A stretch of 64,000 nucleotides of DNA from Kingdonia uniflora (GCA_014058105.1 JACGCM010001655.1:310001-374000); one strand, 5' to 3'. Counted from the stretch's first letter, positions 1 to 11,344 are shown. Numbers and translations: made by a program. The notes: generated by a model not told the origin, from the letters alone.

Positions 1-2081
1 TGGTATTTTATTTTTGGTGCAGGAGCAGTTCTATTCGAACAGGGACCTTTGTTCTCGAACAAAACCTTTCGTATTCGAATAGGACTTGTCTCTGTTGGAA
101 TACACTGTACTCTGTTCGGGCAGTATCATTTCCTATTCGAACAGAGGCGCGTTTCTAGCTTTAGCTGGGTTTATTTTCTCTTTTCCTCACTTTCCTCTTT
201 CTCACTCACTCTCTCTCCTCTCCCAAACCTATTCCCCTCTCCTCCATACTCTTGATCCACTCTTCCCCATCGCATCAAGGATTCTTCGCCCGCTTCGTCG
301 CAAGCTTCACTTCTATCCTTAGTAAGAAATTCCTGATTCCTTTTCCGCTCTTTTCGCTCGTTTTCGGTGTAGGTCTAATTTCTAGGGCTTGGTTTTGATG
401 TCATTTTCATAAATTGATTGGTTGTTTGTTGTTCTTGGTGATTGTGATAGCTTGTCAGGCATTCTGTTGGCCTTCCATGGAATTTAGTTGGTTTTCAGAG
501 TTAGATTTCCGCAGGACTCGGGATTGTCTTCAGGCGAGTTTTATTCCTTCATTTTTAAGTTTCTATACTAGTTTCTGAGTATTGTTCTAGAGAGTTATAT
601 TGAGCTTAGAAATATTTTTTGATTAACTGTAATTTAACCTAGGAATTATTCGGTTTATATTATTAGCCTATAGTTGAGTTATAATTGATTCTGGAGTTAG
701 GTTTTGGCTTGCATAGGACCTGAGTTTAGTTAGTTGTGGTTGGGTTAGCGTTCTCGTGGCTTGCCCATGAATGCCCTTTCCAGCCTTAAGAGTTTGTTGG
801 GTTGAATGTAGTGACGGTTAGGTTGTTGTGTCGGCTATGCATAGTCTGCGCAACCGAGTCCCTATTTACCTTGATTTGTATTGCCGTGTAAGCGGCAACT
901 GTATTGTTCTCTTATGTACCGGTTGTACCTTAATAATATATGACACATTTTCAAAACTTATTGAGATTGGACACACGAACACTCCATTTTGGCTGACCTC
1001 CGATAGGATCCAAGATGTCCGTAAGATCAGGTTAAAAGACACGATAAGATTGGGAATGGCACTATCATACCTAGTAATACCACTTCGGAGTGTGGAATTG
1101 TATGAGGAAGAGTCATTGAAATCCTAACTTATTCCACGGTGAGGTTGAAATTCCTTGAAATGGTACGGACTATTGCTACGTTGGGTTGATATACCCATTA
1201 CCACTTTGATCAAGTGAAACCATCCTAGCTTGGTCGAGATTAAATAAATTGTACCAGTGTATCCCTTTACTGATCGCTTTAAGATAAACATTAGGCGTTA
1301 GCGGTTGATCAACAAATATTATAATAAGATTGTGAATACTTTTTAATCATTTAATCTTTCCGCATTAGGGGATATTTATGGGAATATCCCTGCTCATCAT
1401 AACATATCACTGCATCTAGGATATGTATGGGATTATCCTAGTCATCACTTAACCTCATGGCATTGCATACTATCATATCATCATATTCTCTTCTCTATTC
1501 ACTTCTCACATTCCTTCTCTATTATCTCCTCTCATCAACTCTATCACCTTTCCTTATCAACTCTGTATCGGCTATTACCTCTTATTATATTGCTAGACTG
1601 TATTTACCTGTTCTATATTACATTCATCTCTACTCTATTTTCAGTACCAGTTATTAGTAAGTTATTGAGATCTGTTGGATTAGTGAGCTCGTTGTTTGCT
1701 CACTCTTGCATTTTAACCATTTCAGAGGTTGATTAGCTTGGACTGTCGCGTGGTTAGCCAGTTCCAGGACAGTTTTTGCAACTGCAGATTTTCTTTTGTT
1801 CATGATTTCTGTAGGTGTTCTCAGCATGTGTCGCTGAGTTTTATTCGAGATGTTGTATTACTTTTTCATATGATATGTATATATATGTCTTTTGCTTCCG
1901 CGTTATATTATTATATTGTTATTTCCTTACTCCGATGATTATTACTATATGTAAATAGCCGAGCCAGAATTTGTCTATGGCTTGGCTATTTGTGGGGTAG
2001 AATCTTTGGATTCCCCGACCTGCACTACTTAGAATTTAGTAATTGGTCAAGCTACCGATTACTGGATTTTGGGGTGTAACA
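1..2081 (+). repeat. 5' LTR of the chromovirus (partial)
   Basis: Positions 1-545 match 7690-8208 with many substitutions and small indels. The LTR ends in TGTAACA at 2075-2081, immediately before a primer-binding-site-like sequence. It contains a TTCGAA array at 34-141, a pyrimidine-rich tract at 180-245, and open frames (for example 828-1127) that look accidental. About 0.7 kb of the LTR lies upstream of the window. Confidence 0.85.
30..145. repeat. Phased TTCGAA-type palindrome array in chromovirus 5' LTR
   Basis: Six TTCGAA or one-to-two-mismatch motifs have centres at 36, 56, 76, 97, 117 and 138. The spacing is 20, 20, 21, 20 and 21 bp, about two turns of B-DNA. The motifs sit in contexts such as CTATTCGAACAGG. 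The 3' LTR has the same array with one unit fewer. Confidence 0.85.
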
Positions 2082-2084
2082 GAC

Positions 2085-2097
2085 TTGGTTTCGGAGC
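2085..2097 (+). other. Primer binding site (initiator-Met tRNA type)
   Basis: TTGGTTTCGGAGC starts three bases after the LTR end. It matches the common plant PBS TTGGTATCAGAGC except for A-to-T, T-to-C and A-to-G style changes, consistent with decay of an initiator-methionine tRNA site. Confidence 0.7.
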
Positions 2098-2260
2098 GTA
2101 AGGTTAGTCCTTATCTCTGTTATTGCAGATCATATGACAAGTTACTCTTTAGACGGAGTTGGGATCAATTCTTTTCGGATTTCATATTTTATCGTATTCT
2201 TTTCCTAATTCCTAATCCTTTCATATCCGTTCCTGAGTTGTTTTTCATTATTTGTAACAG

Positions 2261-3568
2261 ATGGCTAGAGGTGACAGAGGCAGAGGTCGTGCTAGGACCT
2301 GTGGGGGTATCTGAGGAGGTATTCGCCAGGGTTTGCGCAGTAGAGTAGTGGCTGATGAGCCAGTGGTTAGTCAGGAGAGTTCGGGGTCTGTTCATATCCC
2401 TCAGACAGAGCCGATAGTTTCTGAGGCTAGGGTTTATGTGGGAGTGGCACCAGGGATTCAGCTTCATCAGAGTACCCCGCTTACTTCAGTGATTCCAGAG
2501 CAGCCAGGTATTTTACCAGTCCCAGCAGCTTCAGGCGTTTCAGTAGAGATGAAGCAATTTATGGAAAGTTTTGTCGCTTCCTTTCAGCAGGCTAGGAGGC
2601 CAGTATACAGGGAACACAGTAACTTAGAACAGCTTCAGAGATAGAAACACCCTATATTTTACAGAACATTGATTCCTTCAGAGTCCGAGACATGGTTCAG
2701 GTCTATAGGGAAGACTTTGGATGTGATGAAGTGTACCGACGATTAGCAGGTGACACTTGTAGCATACCTACTTCAGGGCGAGGAAAATTATTGGTGGGAT
2801 ATGGCCAAGAGGACGGTTTTAGGGTCTCCTATTCTTTAGTCGTCATTCCAGGAGCGTTTCTTCGATCAGTATTTTTTGCAGAGCTACAGAGATGCCTGCA
2901 TTTCTGATTTCTACACACTTGAGCAGGGTGATATGAGTGTGGCTCACTATGATCAAAGGTTTAACGAGCTCGCTCGTTACGTACCGTTTATTATTCAGGA
3001 TGAGGGACAGAAAAAGATGAAATTTTTTAGAGGTCTTCGTCCATTCTTCAGGGGGTTCTTGATCTCCTGCGGTGCCAGTTCCAACAGGGAGGTTTTGTCT
3101 AAAGTGTTAGCTTTGGAACAAAATGAGGCAGAGGATTGCAAGTCCAGATACGCGAGGAACCCAGCGAGACAGGACACAAGACCCGATAAGGGTAAGGCGA
3201 TTTAGACTCAGTATGACAGTTTGGACTCGAAGAGATAGAGATTCAAGAGCACACCAGCGAGAGCTATGGGCGAACAGTATTTAGAAAGGGCACAGCTTTC
3301 TTCCCGCACTTGTTGGAACTGCAGGGGAATTGGGCATATTATGAAGCTCTGTCCTAAACCAGACGGAGGTCAGCAGCCGCTACGACAGTTTTAGGCTCCA
3401 GTTGGTTACCAACCACGACCGCAGCAGGTTCCTCAGGTTCAGCAATTTCCACAGAGGTAGTTCCAGGGTCCAAAGGGCAGACAGATAGTTCCAGAACCAG
3501 AGGTTGTTCAGAGACCACAGCATCCAGTACAGCAGCAGGGTCAAGTTCAAGGCCATTGTCAAGGCATA
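2261..3568 (+). pseudogene. gag: Chromovirus gag relic
   Basis: Encodes the capsid/nucleocapsid precursor. Translation starts at ATG 2261 (MARGDRGRGRAR, a basic Gly/Arg-rich start). It stays in one frame but has stops at 2312 (TGA), near 2642 (TAG), near 3203 and several more TAGs where CAG (Gln) is likely. The retrotransposon gag core lies at about 2680-3120 (FYTLEQGDMSVAHYDQRFNE). A zinc knuckle of CX2CX4HX4C form (CWNC ... GH ... C) is intact at 3310-3354 and is followed by a Gln/Pro-rich tail. It runs directly into protease in the same frame, as in plant chromoviruses. Confidence 0.85.
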
Positions 3569-4106
3569 GTGTTTGCAATAGGAAGGCGAGACACTCGCAC
3601 CGCTCCACCGGTGGTGGAAGGTATGATCCATATCTCTTATTCGCCCGCTCATGTCCTCTTTGATTCTGGTACATCGCATTCATTCATCGCATCTGTATTT
3701 CTCTGCATTATTGTCTTTGAGTCTTCTTTATTGATTGATGAGGTTTCCGTGGGTACTCCTTCAGATTCCTCAGTGTCTATCTCATGTATATGTAAAGATT
3801 TCCCGATAGTTTTTTGTGGTCGAATCCTCTGAGCAGACCAATTAGTTTTGCCGATGCATGAGTTTGACCTCATCCTAGGCATGGATTGGTTATACGCACC
3901 GGGTTACTTTAGACTGCTTGGGGAAGATGGCTACCTTTTGTATTCCTGGTAAGAGGCAATTCGTGTTCTCTAGTTCAAAACCTGTATAGTCAGGGGACAA
4001 CCTATTAGCTTTCTTAGAGTTAGAGTCCTCGGATGTGGACCTTAGCTCAATTTTTGTCGTTTGCGATTATTCCGACGTTTTCCAGTAGATTCCTGGATTA
4101 CCGCCG
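3569..4106 (+). pseudogene. pol: Chromovirus aspartic protease relic
   Basis: Retropepsin region that would cleave the polyprotein. The catalytic loop reads VLFDSGTSHSFI (3654-3689), so the DSG triad is intact. The later conserved DLILGMDWL is at about 3865-3891. The reading frame shifts near 3890 by an apparent 2-base loss after GMDWL. It continues in another frame through KMATFCIPGKRQFVF to the linker before RT, with stops at 3831 and further downstream. Confidence 0.8.
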
Positions 4107-4985
4107 ATGAGAACGATTAATTTTGGCATAGATCTTGTTCTGGGCACCGCACCGATTTTGAAGGTATCGTACCGTATGGCGCCTGTTGAGCTGAAAGAGC
4201 TGAAGGATCAGATTTCAGAGTTTATGGGCCAGGGATTTATTCGACCGAGTACTTCACCATGGGGAGCTCAAGTTTTGTTCGCAAAGAAGAAAGATGGCTC
4301 AATGCATTTGTGTATTGACTACCGTGAGTTGAACAAAGTCACGATCAAGAACAGATATCCATTGTAAAAGATTGAGGACGTGTTTGACCAGCTTCGAGGA
4401 GAGTAGTTCTTTTTGAAGATTGATCTCAGTTTAGGTTACCACCAGCAAAGGAGTAGGGAAGCTGATGATTTGAAGATAGCCTTTGGACTCGTTACGGACA
4501 CTATGATTTTCTAGTTATGCCGTTCGGTTTGAGGAACGCGCCCGCAGCTTTTATGGATTTGATGAACCGTGTTTTCAGCCCTTTTCTTGACCGGTTCGCC
4601 ATCGTGTTCATCGAGGACATTCTGATATATTCAAGGACTGAGGCAGAGCACGAGGGACATTTGAGGACCGCTTTACAAACATTGCGGGAGAATGCATTAT
4701 TTGCGAACTTTGAAAAGTATGAGTTTTGGCAGCAGGAGGTGAAATTCTTAGGGCATGTGGTGTCTAAGTATGGAATTGTAGTAGATACTTCCAGGTTGCA
4801 GCAGTCGCAGATTGGGCATAGCCGACGAGCGTTACCGAGGTTCACAGTTTTTTGGGTTTGGCGGGTTATTATCGGAGATTCATTGAGGGGTTTTCGCGGA
4901 TTGCAGCTCCTCTGACTCGTTTGACAGAGAAGGACGTTCGGTTGTTTGGACGACAGGTGTTCTTCAGCTTTTGCCAAGTTGAAGA
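4107..4985 (+). pseudogene. pol: Chromovirus reverse transcriptase relic
   Basis: The RT begins with [14 protein letters not shown] and [20 protein letters not shown] (motif 1-2), followed by [16 protein letters not shown]. There are stops at 4365 (TAA) and 4406 (TAG), and a 1-base loss near 4490 ahead of [12 protein letters not shown]. The catalytic motif is FIED at 4607-4618 where FIDD is expected, so the first catalytic Asp has become Glu. Another frameshift lies near 4795, after which [15 protein letters not shown] follows. The long minus-strand ORF over 4501-5097 is only the antisense shadow of this region. Confidence 0.85.
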
Positions 4986-4989
4986 ATTG

Positions 4990-5400
4990 ATTGACGGCAG
5001 CACTAGTTTTAAATTTTCCGTCCAATGGGCAGGGATACAGAGTATACAGCGACGCTTCGCTCTGTGGACTTGGTTTTGTTTTGATGCTAGAAGGCAAGGT
5101 TGTGGCTTACGCCTTGAGATAGCTTAAGGTACACGAGATGAATTATCCTACTCATGACCTAGAGTTGGCAGGGGTGGTTTATGCGCTGAAGATTTGGAGA
5201 GACTACTTATACGGGGAGAGATTCGAGCTCTTTTCTGATCACAAGAGTTTGCGGTATCTTTTCTCTCAAAAGGAGCTGAACATAAGACAACGCAGGTGGA
5301 TGGAATTTTTGAAGGACTACGATGTAGATTGGCAGTATCACCCAGGGAAGGCGAACTTGGTGGCCGACGCTTTGAGCCGTTTGCCTAGAGGATTACTTGC
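4990..5400 (+). pseudogene. pol: Chromovirus RNase H relic
   Basis: RNase H removes RNA from the RNA/DNA hybrid during reverse transcription. The four acidic catalytic positions can be read: D in YSDASLCG, E in [10 protein letters not shown] in FSDHKSLRY, and D in LVADALSR. One TAG interrupts the domain near 5125 (before [12 protein letters not shown]). This is the best preserved catalytic domain of the element. Confidence 0.82.
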
Positions 5401-6775
5401 ACATCTAAAGATTCGTGAGTGGACGATATTTAGCGACATTGCAGAGTTTGGGTTGATTTTGGATTCTGAGACTACAGGTAGTCTTATTGCAAATCTGAGA
5501 GTTCAGCCGCTTTTAATTTCTCGGATTATAGAGGTGCAGCAGCTGGACGACAGATTACAGTCTTGGGCATCAGACGACACCAGACCTGATTGGACAGTTA
5601 GTTCAAATGGCAGCATCAGATACAGGGGCCAATTATGCATGCCAGATTCTGAAGTTCTGAAACGTGAGGTTTTGAGTGAGGCTCATGGTTCGAGATACAC
5701 CATTCATCCAGGCAGTACAAAGATGTACCAGGATCTGAAGAGACATTTTTGGTGGGACAATATAAAGCGTAAGATAGCTGATTTTGTTTCTAAATGTTTA
5801 ACTTTCTAGCAGGTGAAGGCCGAGCATTAGAAACCAGCGGGACAGCTTAAACCCTTACCTATTCCAGAGTGGAAATGGGAGCATGTGATGATGGACTTCA
5901 TATCAGGGTTTACCGCGGATGAAGAACAACACGATTCTATTTGGGTGATTGTGGACCGATTGACCAAATGGGCACATTTTATTCCGGTTCGCATGACTAT
6001 GACTACTGACGAGTTGAGCAGGATATATGTGTGGGAGATTGTTCATTTACATGGGGTTCCAGTGTCTATTGCGTCAAATAGAGATGTCAGGTTTACCAGC
6101 AAATTTTGGTAGATTTTTCAGCGAGCTATGGATACTATACTATATTTTTGTACAACATTTCACCCTCAGACTGACAGTCAGACAGAGCGAGTCAACCAGA
6201 TTCTTGAGGATATGCTTCGAGCTTGTGGTTTAGACTTCAAGGGCAGCTGGGATGAGTATTTACATTGGGTTAAGTTCGTGCACAACAATAGCTTTCAGCC
6301 AAGCATCGGGATGGCACCGTATGAGGCTTTATATGGTAGACCGTGCAGATCACCTTTGAGATGGGCAGAGGTTGGTGAACAGAGCTTACTGGGACCATAC
6401 TTTGTACGGGAGACTACTGAGGCTGTTACTACAATCAGGGATTGATTACGTACAGCGCAAAGCAGACAAAAGAGCTACACCGACATCCACAGGAGACCGC
6501 CAGAGTTTTGGATCGGGGATCATGTTTTGCTGAAGGTTTCACCGATGAGGGGTGTGATGCATTTCAGCAAGAAGGGGAAGCTAGCTCCGAGATATATTGG
6601 TCCGTTTGAGATTTAGGATAGAGTTGGAGAGTTAGCGTATCGATTAGCATTACCGTCGTAGCTGAGTAGAGTTCACAGCGTCTTCCATGTTTCTATGTTG
6701 AGGAAGTACAAGTGGGACCCTACTCACGTGATTAACTAGGAGCTGATAGAGGTTCAGGATGATGCCTTGTATCTT
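5401..6775 (+). pseudogene. pol: Chromovirus integrase relic
   Basis: Covers the zinc-binding HHCC module, catalytic core and GPY/F-like region in one frame. In the HHCC module the second Cys of KCLTC is now Phe (TTC, 5804-5806), followed by TAG. In the core, the first acidic residue is in MMDFISGF. The second is lost because SDRD is SNRD (AAT at 6077-6079). The Glu of TDSQTERVNQ is present. Further TAG/TGA codons follow at 6110, 6443 and in the C-terminal part. LAPRYIGPFEI is the GPF-type motif. It continues into a chromodomain. Confidence 0.85.
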
Positions 6776-6934
6776 GAGCATCCGGAGTATATTTTGGATC
6801 GCGAGGAAAAGGTTCATCGCCGGAAGGTTATTCCATTTGTGAAATCCCAATGGAGTCACCATGGTCTAGAGGAGGCTACCTGGGAGCTAGAGGCTGATGT
6901 GAGGAGGCACTATCCACTTTTATTCGCAGGATGA
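6776..6934 (+). pseudogene. pol: C-terminal chromodomain of the integrase
   Basis: The segment after the GPY/F region (PEYILDREEKVHRRK, then VKSQWSHHGLEEATWELE) matches the chromodomain seen in Tekay/Del-type chromoviruses, with the aromatic W and the EATWE motif. It ends at TGA 6932-6934. This domain class is thought to guide integration toward heterochromatin and is the main reason for calling the element a chromovirus. Confidence 0.78.
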
Positions 6935-6967
6935 GGTATGCGTTTAATTTCGGGGGCTAAATCTTTT

Positions 6968-8208
6968 TTTAGGGTGGTAGATTGTAATGACCCGTATTTT
7001 ATTAATTCCCAATATTCATTCATATTCCATCTCCGCTTATATATTCCTATTCTTTATCTCATCGGCATATTAGATTCCATTCCTTCACGTTAAGTTCCGC
7101 ATGTACACTTTCATCCATTATGCATCCATTTATTCCTTTCGGTGGTTTAGTATTAGATTTATTTTTGTAGTTTTGGCGGTTCGGTGGTCATTCGGAGGAG
7201 GAGGAGGCGTTGTGGCCATGGAAGCCCCTAGATGGGTTGGTAGTGATGTTTGTTTGATATCTGTGTGGTTTGGGGTGGTTTCGGTGATCTATTGGAGTGG
7301 CCGGTAAGTTTCTAGAGTCTCCCGAGGAAAAGATTCCTTCTTAGCGGTTTAGGCGTTTTGGTGGCCGTGAGGCGGTGGAGGTGGTGTTTCTACTATGAAA
7401 AACCTTTGTTGAGTTGGTAGTGATGTATGTTTGTTGTGTGTGTGCTTTGGGGTGGTTCCGGTGAGCCGTTGGAGTGGCCGGTAGGTTTCCGGAGTCTCCT
7501 GAGGAAAAGATTCCTTTTTGGGGGCTTAGGCATTTTAGTGAACGCGAGGCGGTGGACGTGGTGTTTTTTCCTTGAGAAACCTTTGTTAGGTTTGCAATAG
7601 TTTTTGTGTGGTAGTGGTGGTGGTCCGTGGTGTTTTCGGAGTGTCTGGTGTAGTCCGTGGCATTTGCTAATCGAACATAACCCAGGTCCAGTACTTTTAT
7701 TTTTGGTGTAGAAGCAGTTCTATTCAAACAGGGACCTTTGTATTCGAACATAACCCTTTATATTCAAACAGGACTTGTCTCTGATCGAACAGGATCATTT
7801 GCTAATCGAGCAGAGGCGCGTTTCCAGCTTTTATTGGGTTTATTTTCTTCTTTCCTCACTTTCCTCTTTTTTTTTCTCTCTCTCTCTTCTCCCTAACCTA
7901 TTCCCCTCTCCTCCATACTCTTGATCTACTCTTCCTCATCGCATCGAGGATTCTTCGCCCGCTTCATCGCAAGCTTTGCTCCTATCCTCAGTATGAAATT
8001 CCCGATTCCTTTTCCGTTCTTTTCGCCCATTTTTCGCATAGGTCTGATTTCTAGGGTTTGGTTTTGATGTCATTTTCTTAATTGATTGGTTTTTTGTTGT
8101 TCTTGGTGATTGTGTTAGCTTTTAAGGCATTCCGTTGGCTGTTCTGCGGATTTTAGTTGGCTTTCCAAGTTGGATTTCTGCAGGACTCATGATTGTCTTC
8201 AGGCGGGT
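6968..8208 (+). repeat. PPT and truncated 3' LTR of the chromovirus
   Basis: A purine-rich tract at about 6970-6982 precedes TGTAATGACCCG at 6983, the LTR start. The LTR continues to about 8208, where similarity to 520-545 stops and an unrelated minus-strand gag relic begins. About 1.5 kb of the LTR is missing. The LTR includes a 177-bp tandem repeat (7150-7610) and a TTCGAA array with centres at 7725, 7745, 7765, 7786 and 7807. Confidence 0.85.
7150..7610. repeat. 177-bp tandem repeat inside the LTR
   Basis: The GGAGTGGCCGGTA segment at 7294 recurs at 7471, giving a 177-bp period. Flanking partial units extend the array to roughly 2.6 copies. Each unit holds GAGGAAAAGATTCCTT and a G-rich GGCGGTGG tract. 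The expansion lies in the U3-like half of the LTR. The corresponding part of the 5' LTR is outside the window, so I cannot say whether both LTRs carry it. Confidence 0.75.
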
Positions 8209-8284
8209 TATATCTTTACAAACGGTGCGACTATGTTGCTGAACTTGCTTTATACAGCCTTTAGATTGATTCATAGCCATAGCC

Positions 8285-9146
8285 ACAATTTTTAGGGTAA
8301 GAGTATCTAATTAGGCTTTGATGGTCATTCTTAGTTGTACAACCATTTCTATGTGGATCAAACTCTTCATGACCTTTATCGAGTTCAAGGTCCAAAATTT
8401 TTTCGCCATGCATGGATTCTAGCCTATAACGATTCTTTGAGGTTATTCCATGATAGAAGATATGGGCTAGATGTTGCTTTTCAAAACCATGATGGGGACA
8501 TTGTGAAAGAAGATCTTTATATCTCTCCTATGCCTTATAAAATGTTTCAATCTCATTAATTTTGAACAAATTCAATAATTATATTTTTAAGAGCGAGGGT
8601 TTTACCCATCGAAAACCATTTGGTTTTGAACTTATTCTCAATTTGATCCCAGGAATTGATAGATCCAGGTGCCAATGAATCAAGCCAATAACTCCCCTTG
8701 TCATTTAGTGAGAATGGGAATAAACGAATGCGGACGGAGAGCGCACAAATTTTCTAAAACTTATGAACGTGCTTATAAGGGTTCTCAGAATTAAGCCCAT
8801 AAAATGTAGGTAACATTTGGATCACACTAGGCTTGATTTCAAAATTGTTTGCTGTAATGGCTGGTAATACGATACACAAAGGCATATCACTCATCACTGG
8901 GGTCCAATAGTCCCTAAGTGATTTGGCGATAGCCACGATTGGGGGATCGACTTCTTGCTCAGCAACAAGTTGAATTGGGTCAACTTTTGATGGATGACCC
9001 TCCTCCAAATTTTGGAAAAAGCGAGATGGATCAATTTCCTCCCAAGCTGGGGCACCTAAGACCTCTATTGTATTTACTGGGCGACCCACTTCGCTTAGGC
9101 TGAATTGGTGGGCCACAAATTGGCAATGGTTCTGGTAAATTTCCAA
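8285..9146 (-). pseudogene. gag: gag relic of an Athila-like Ty3/gypsy element
   Basis: Read on the minus strand, the N-terminal part ends in ITANNFEIKPSVIQMLPTFY and GLNSENPYKHVHKF. One TAG stop (near 8752) follows, and the frame continues through LFPFSLNDKGSYWLDSLAPG and SWDQIENKFKTKWFS. After a probable gap it goes on to LLSQCPHHGFEKQHLAHIFY. These are standard landmarks of plant Ty3/gypsy gag. The upstream PBS on the same strand points to Athila. The plus-strand ORF at 8335-8559 is its antisense shadow. Everything downstream of gag is lost at the junction with the chromovirus LTR at 8208. Confidence 0.8.
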
Positions 9147-10153
9147 ATCGTTTTCCTCTACGTGTCCAATTGATCATGCTCAATTAAAAATCAATAAAAT
9201 TTGGCACCTGGTGCAGTAAATAATAAATCAAACCTAGATTCGAGTACATCAACATTTTCTAGAAGTAATACCCAGGTCCAGTACACCTATTTGTTGGGTG
9301 ATGACATTCTGCAGGAATCTTGCTACATTATTGATTAACAATTTTTTTTAAGTCTAGAACATTCAATTTTCGTATGATATAAATTTCTTCATATACCTAA
9401 TAGGTGGTCCCACTTCTCAGAGAGATTTTTGGGTGATGAAATCCCGTAAGTCTCTAACAGCTTTTACCATTACTAATGACGGAAGGAAATAGAATTTTAA
9501 ACTCAACAATTGGTCAATCCAACTACAACAATTTTTTTATTTGAGCAGCGTGTATTTGCACAGTCAATACAAGTTTATATGTCCTAGCTCCAAGGCGGTG
9601 CAGATAGGATCCCCTTCTATATGTGAAGTTTAGAAAAATACTAACTTATGGGAAGTATTTCCTGGTGTAGGTGTGGCCACCCACTCACTTAGGTGGCAAA
9701 AGAAAGAAGTGCCCCTTCATTTAGGGGGCATAAGATGGACTATTCAAGAGATTTGTCGAGAAGCTTTTTGCCTTTTTCGTTTGTCGCAACTTTTTCGTGA
9801 TCCTTTATTGATCTTATGGATATTTAATATAACTCATCAAATAGAACTCTATAAGTTTTTATACCAATTAATCATTAAGCACCTAAGTAATTTATTTTTC
9901 TTAGTTCCTTATCTCACCAAGTTAACTTTAAATGCAAAATCAAGTGAGCACAATGTAAAGGATTGAAAACAAAGTTGGTACTTTACCAAAATTCTATGTT
10001 TTCCACTTTGTAACGGTATTACTATGCCCACAAGTGTCTCAGTTTGTACCCAAGTGTTCCTTGAGATTCAAAAGAAGTCAAAAGAAATGATGATGAATAA
10101 ATAAATCAGCTTAAAAATAACAACTCAAAATAAATATAACACACCTTTGCAAG
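9147..10153 (-). other. Leader of the Athila-like element, non-coding
   Basis: About 1 kb between the gag start and the PBS on the minus strand, with no convincing coding frame. It contains a 15-mer (9270-9284, ACCCAGGTCCAGTAC) also found in the neighbouring chromovirus LTR at 7680-7694. Confidence 0.5.
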
Positions 10154-10173
10154 TCCCCAGGTAACGGCGGCAA
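10154..10173 (-). other. Athila-type primer binding site
   Basis: The reverse complement reads TTGCCGCCGTTACCTGGGGA. This matches the PBS TGGCGCCGTTGCCGGGGA used by Athila and related lineages, apart from a few transitions. It lies just inside a putative LTR end (TGATCG at 10179, reading CA on the minus strand). Confidence 0.72.
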
Positions 10174-10178
10174 AAACT

Positions 10179-11330
10179 TGATCGATTATAAACTGACGTC
10201 TTAAAGACTCACAAGTTTACGGTATACCGTTGAGTATAAATGGTATCGGGGTCGTATCCCAAGAGACTTGTAGGTGTGAACTAGCTTCAAGCTATTAATT
10301 TTAGCCAATACATAAGATTTCTGCATAGGTAATCATATGAAAAGAATAAATAAACAAATTACAAGATAAATTGGAGTGGAAACCAAAGAATCGATTTCAC
10401 AACATCTGTTATACCCGTGAGATAGTATATCTAACTTGAGTATGTTACCAATTCCCATATTGCATATCCTTGGTCGTGTATATGCAATGTATCATAATAT
10501 GAAAAACATCATTATTAGGGAATTACTTATATGCCAACTTACCCAACCATGGTTTGGTTGATAATGATTACTTATGTTCTCTTCTCCGTGTTCTAAACCA
10601 TCTTGTAATGGACAAACAAGATGGTTCCTTGGATTCTTTACTTCCTCGAATCTTAGCTATGGTCAAACTAAGATCAAGGAAGAAGAATATGCAATAAATT
10701 ATAAAAAGAGAAAGTACAAAATTTAATTAAATTATAATTCTACACTAAGGCTACATTGGATGGAGCTTCCTCTATCCTTGGCTATGAGGTTTAGCTACTC
10801 ATTCCTTTGATCATAGCCATATTACTTGATTAAGGATAAAATGGCAAGAAGAAAAGAAGATGAAATTACTTTATTGATATGAATTTTGATTTGCACTCTC
10901 CTAGATATCCCTCATGGGTTGGACTCCCCTCCTATTTATAGAGTATAGGAGAAGTTTCAAAACATCACCATTAATGTAAAATTCCCTAAACAATGCATAA
11001 ATATTACAATTTATGAAAATAATCTCTACATTAAAATATCTTCAATGGACTTTCATGGGCCTTTGGTTAACAACTTCAAGTGAGGGTCATTGTTGGAGTG
11101 CATCACATCATTATCTATTTAAATTAGAAAAATGTACGACATGTTTATCATGTTGTCCGATTTCTGGAAATACAAATAAAAACACTATAAGTATCACATT
11201 TATTTGATAAATGACTAGGTATATATAAATTAAGAAGTTGTACACTTAAATATTACGTGTCTATCAGGTAGACTTATTACATCAAAATTGATGTCGTAGC
11301 AAAGCCAGTGGCATCAATTCGATAGTCAAA
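10179..11330 (-). repeat. LTR of the Athila-like element (outer edge unresolved)
   Basis: Sequence upstream of the PBS on the minus strand. It includes a good TATA box (CTATAAATAGG on the minus strand at 10931-10941), as expected for a promoter LTR reading toward the gag relic. The outer boundary is uncertain and could be anywhere from about 11.2 kb to 11.48 kb. No second LTR was found, so this is a truncated 5' end. Confidence 0.55.
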
Positions 11331-11344
11331 ATTGAGTTTACCGA

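Larger units (their letters stand above)
1..8208 (+). mobile_element. Ty3/gypsy chromovirus, Tekay/Del-like, decayed
   Basis: The element reads LTR - PBS - gag - protease - RT - RNase H - integrase - chromodomain - PPT - LTR on the plus strand. The 5' LTR is cut by the window start and the 3' LTR stops abruptly near 8208. Aligning the LTRs (window position 1 matches about 7690) implies a full LTR near 2.8 kb and an element near 10.5 kb, which fits the Tekay/Del group. The LTR begins TGTAATGACCCG and ends GTGTAACA. Coding regions carry many in-frame stops, often TAG where CAG is expected, and several frameshifts. The copy cannot make its own proteins. Confidence 0.9.

Noticed and set aside
828..1127. 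99-codon ORF in the chromovirus 5' LTR
   Set aside because: It lies wholly inside an LTR and has no family resemblance; probably chance.
4501..5097. 198-codon minus-strand ORF
   Set aside because: It is the antisense shadow of chromovirus RT/RNase H, whose plus-strand motifs are clear.
7341..7751. 136-codon minus-strand ORF
   Set aside because: It falls in the 177-bp LTR tandem repeat; low-complexity Ser/Thr-rich translation and no family signal.
8335..8559. Plus-strand ORF of 74 codons
   Set aside because: The opposite strand reads as gag (LLSQCPHHGFEKQHLAHIFY), so this is a shadow.
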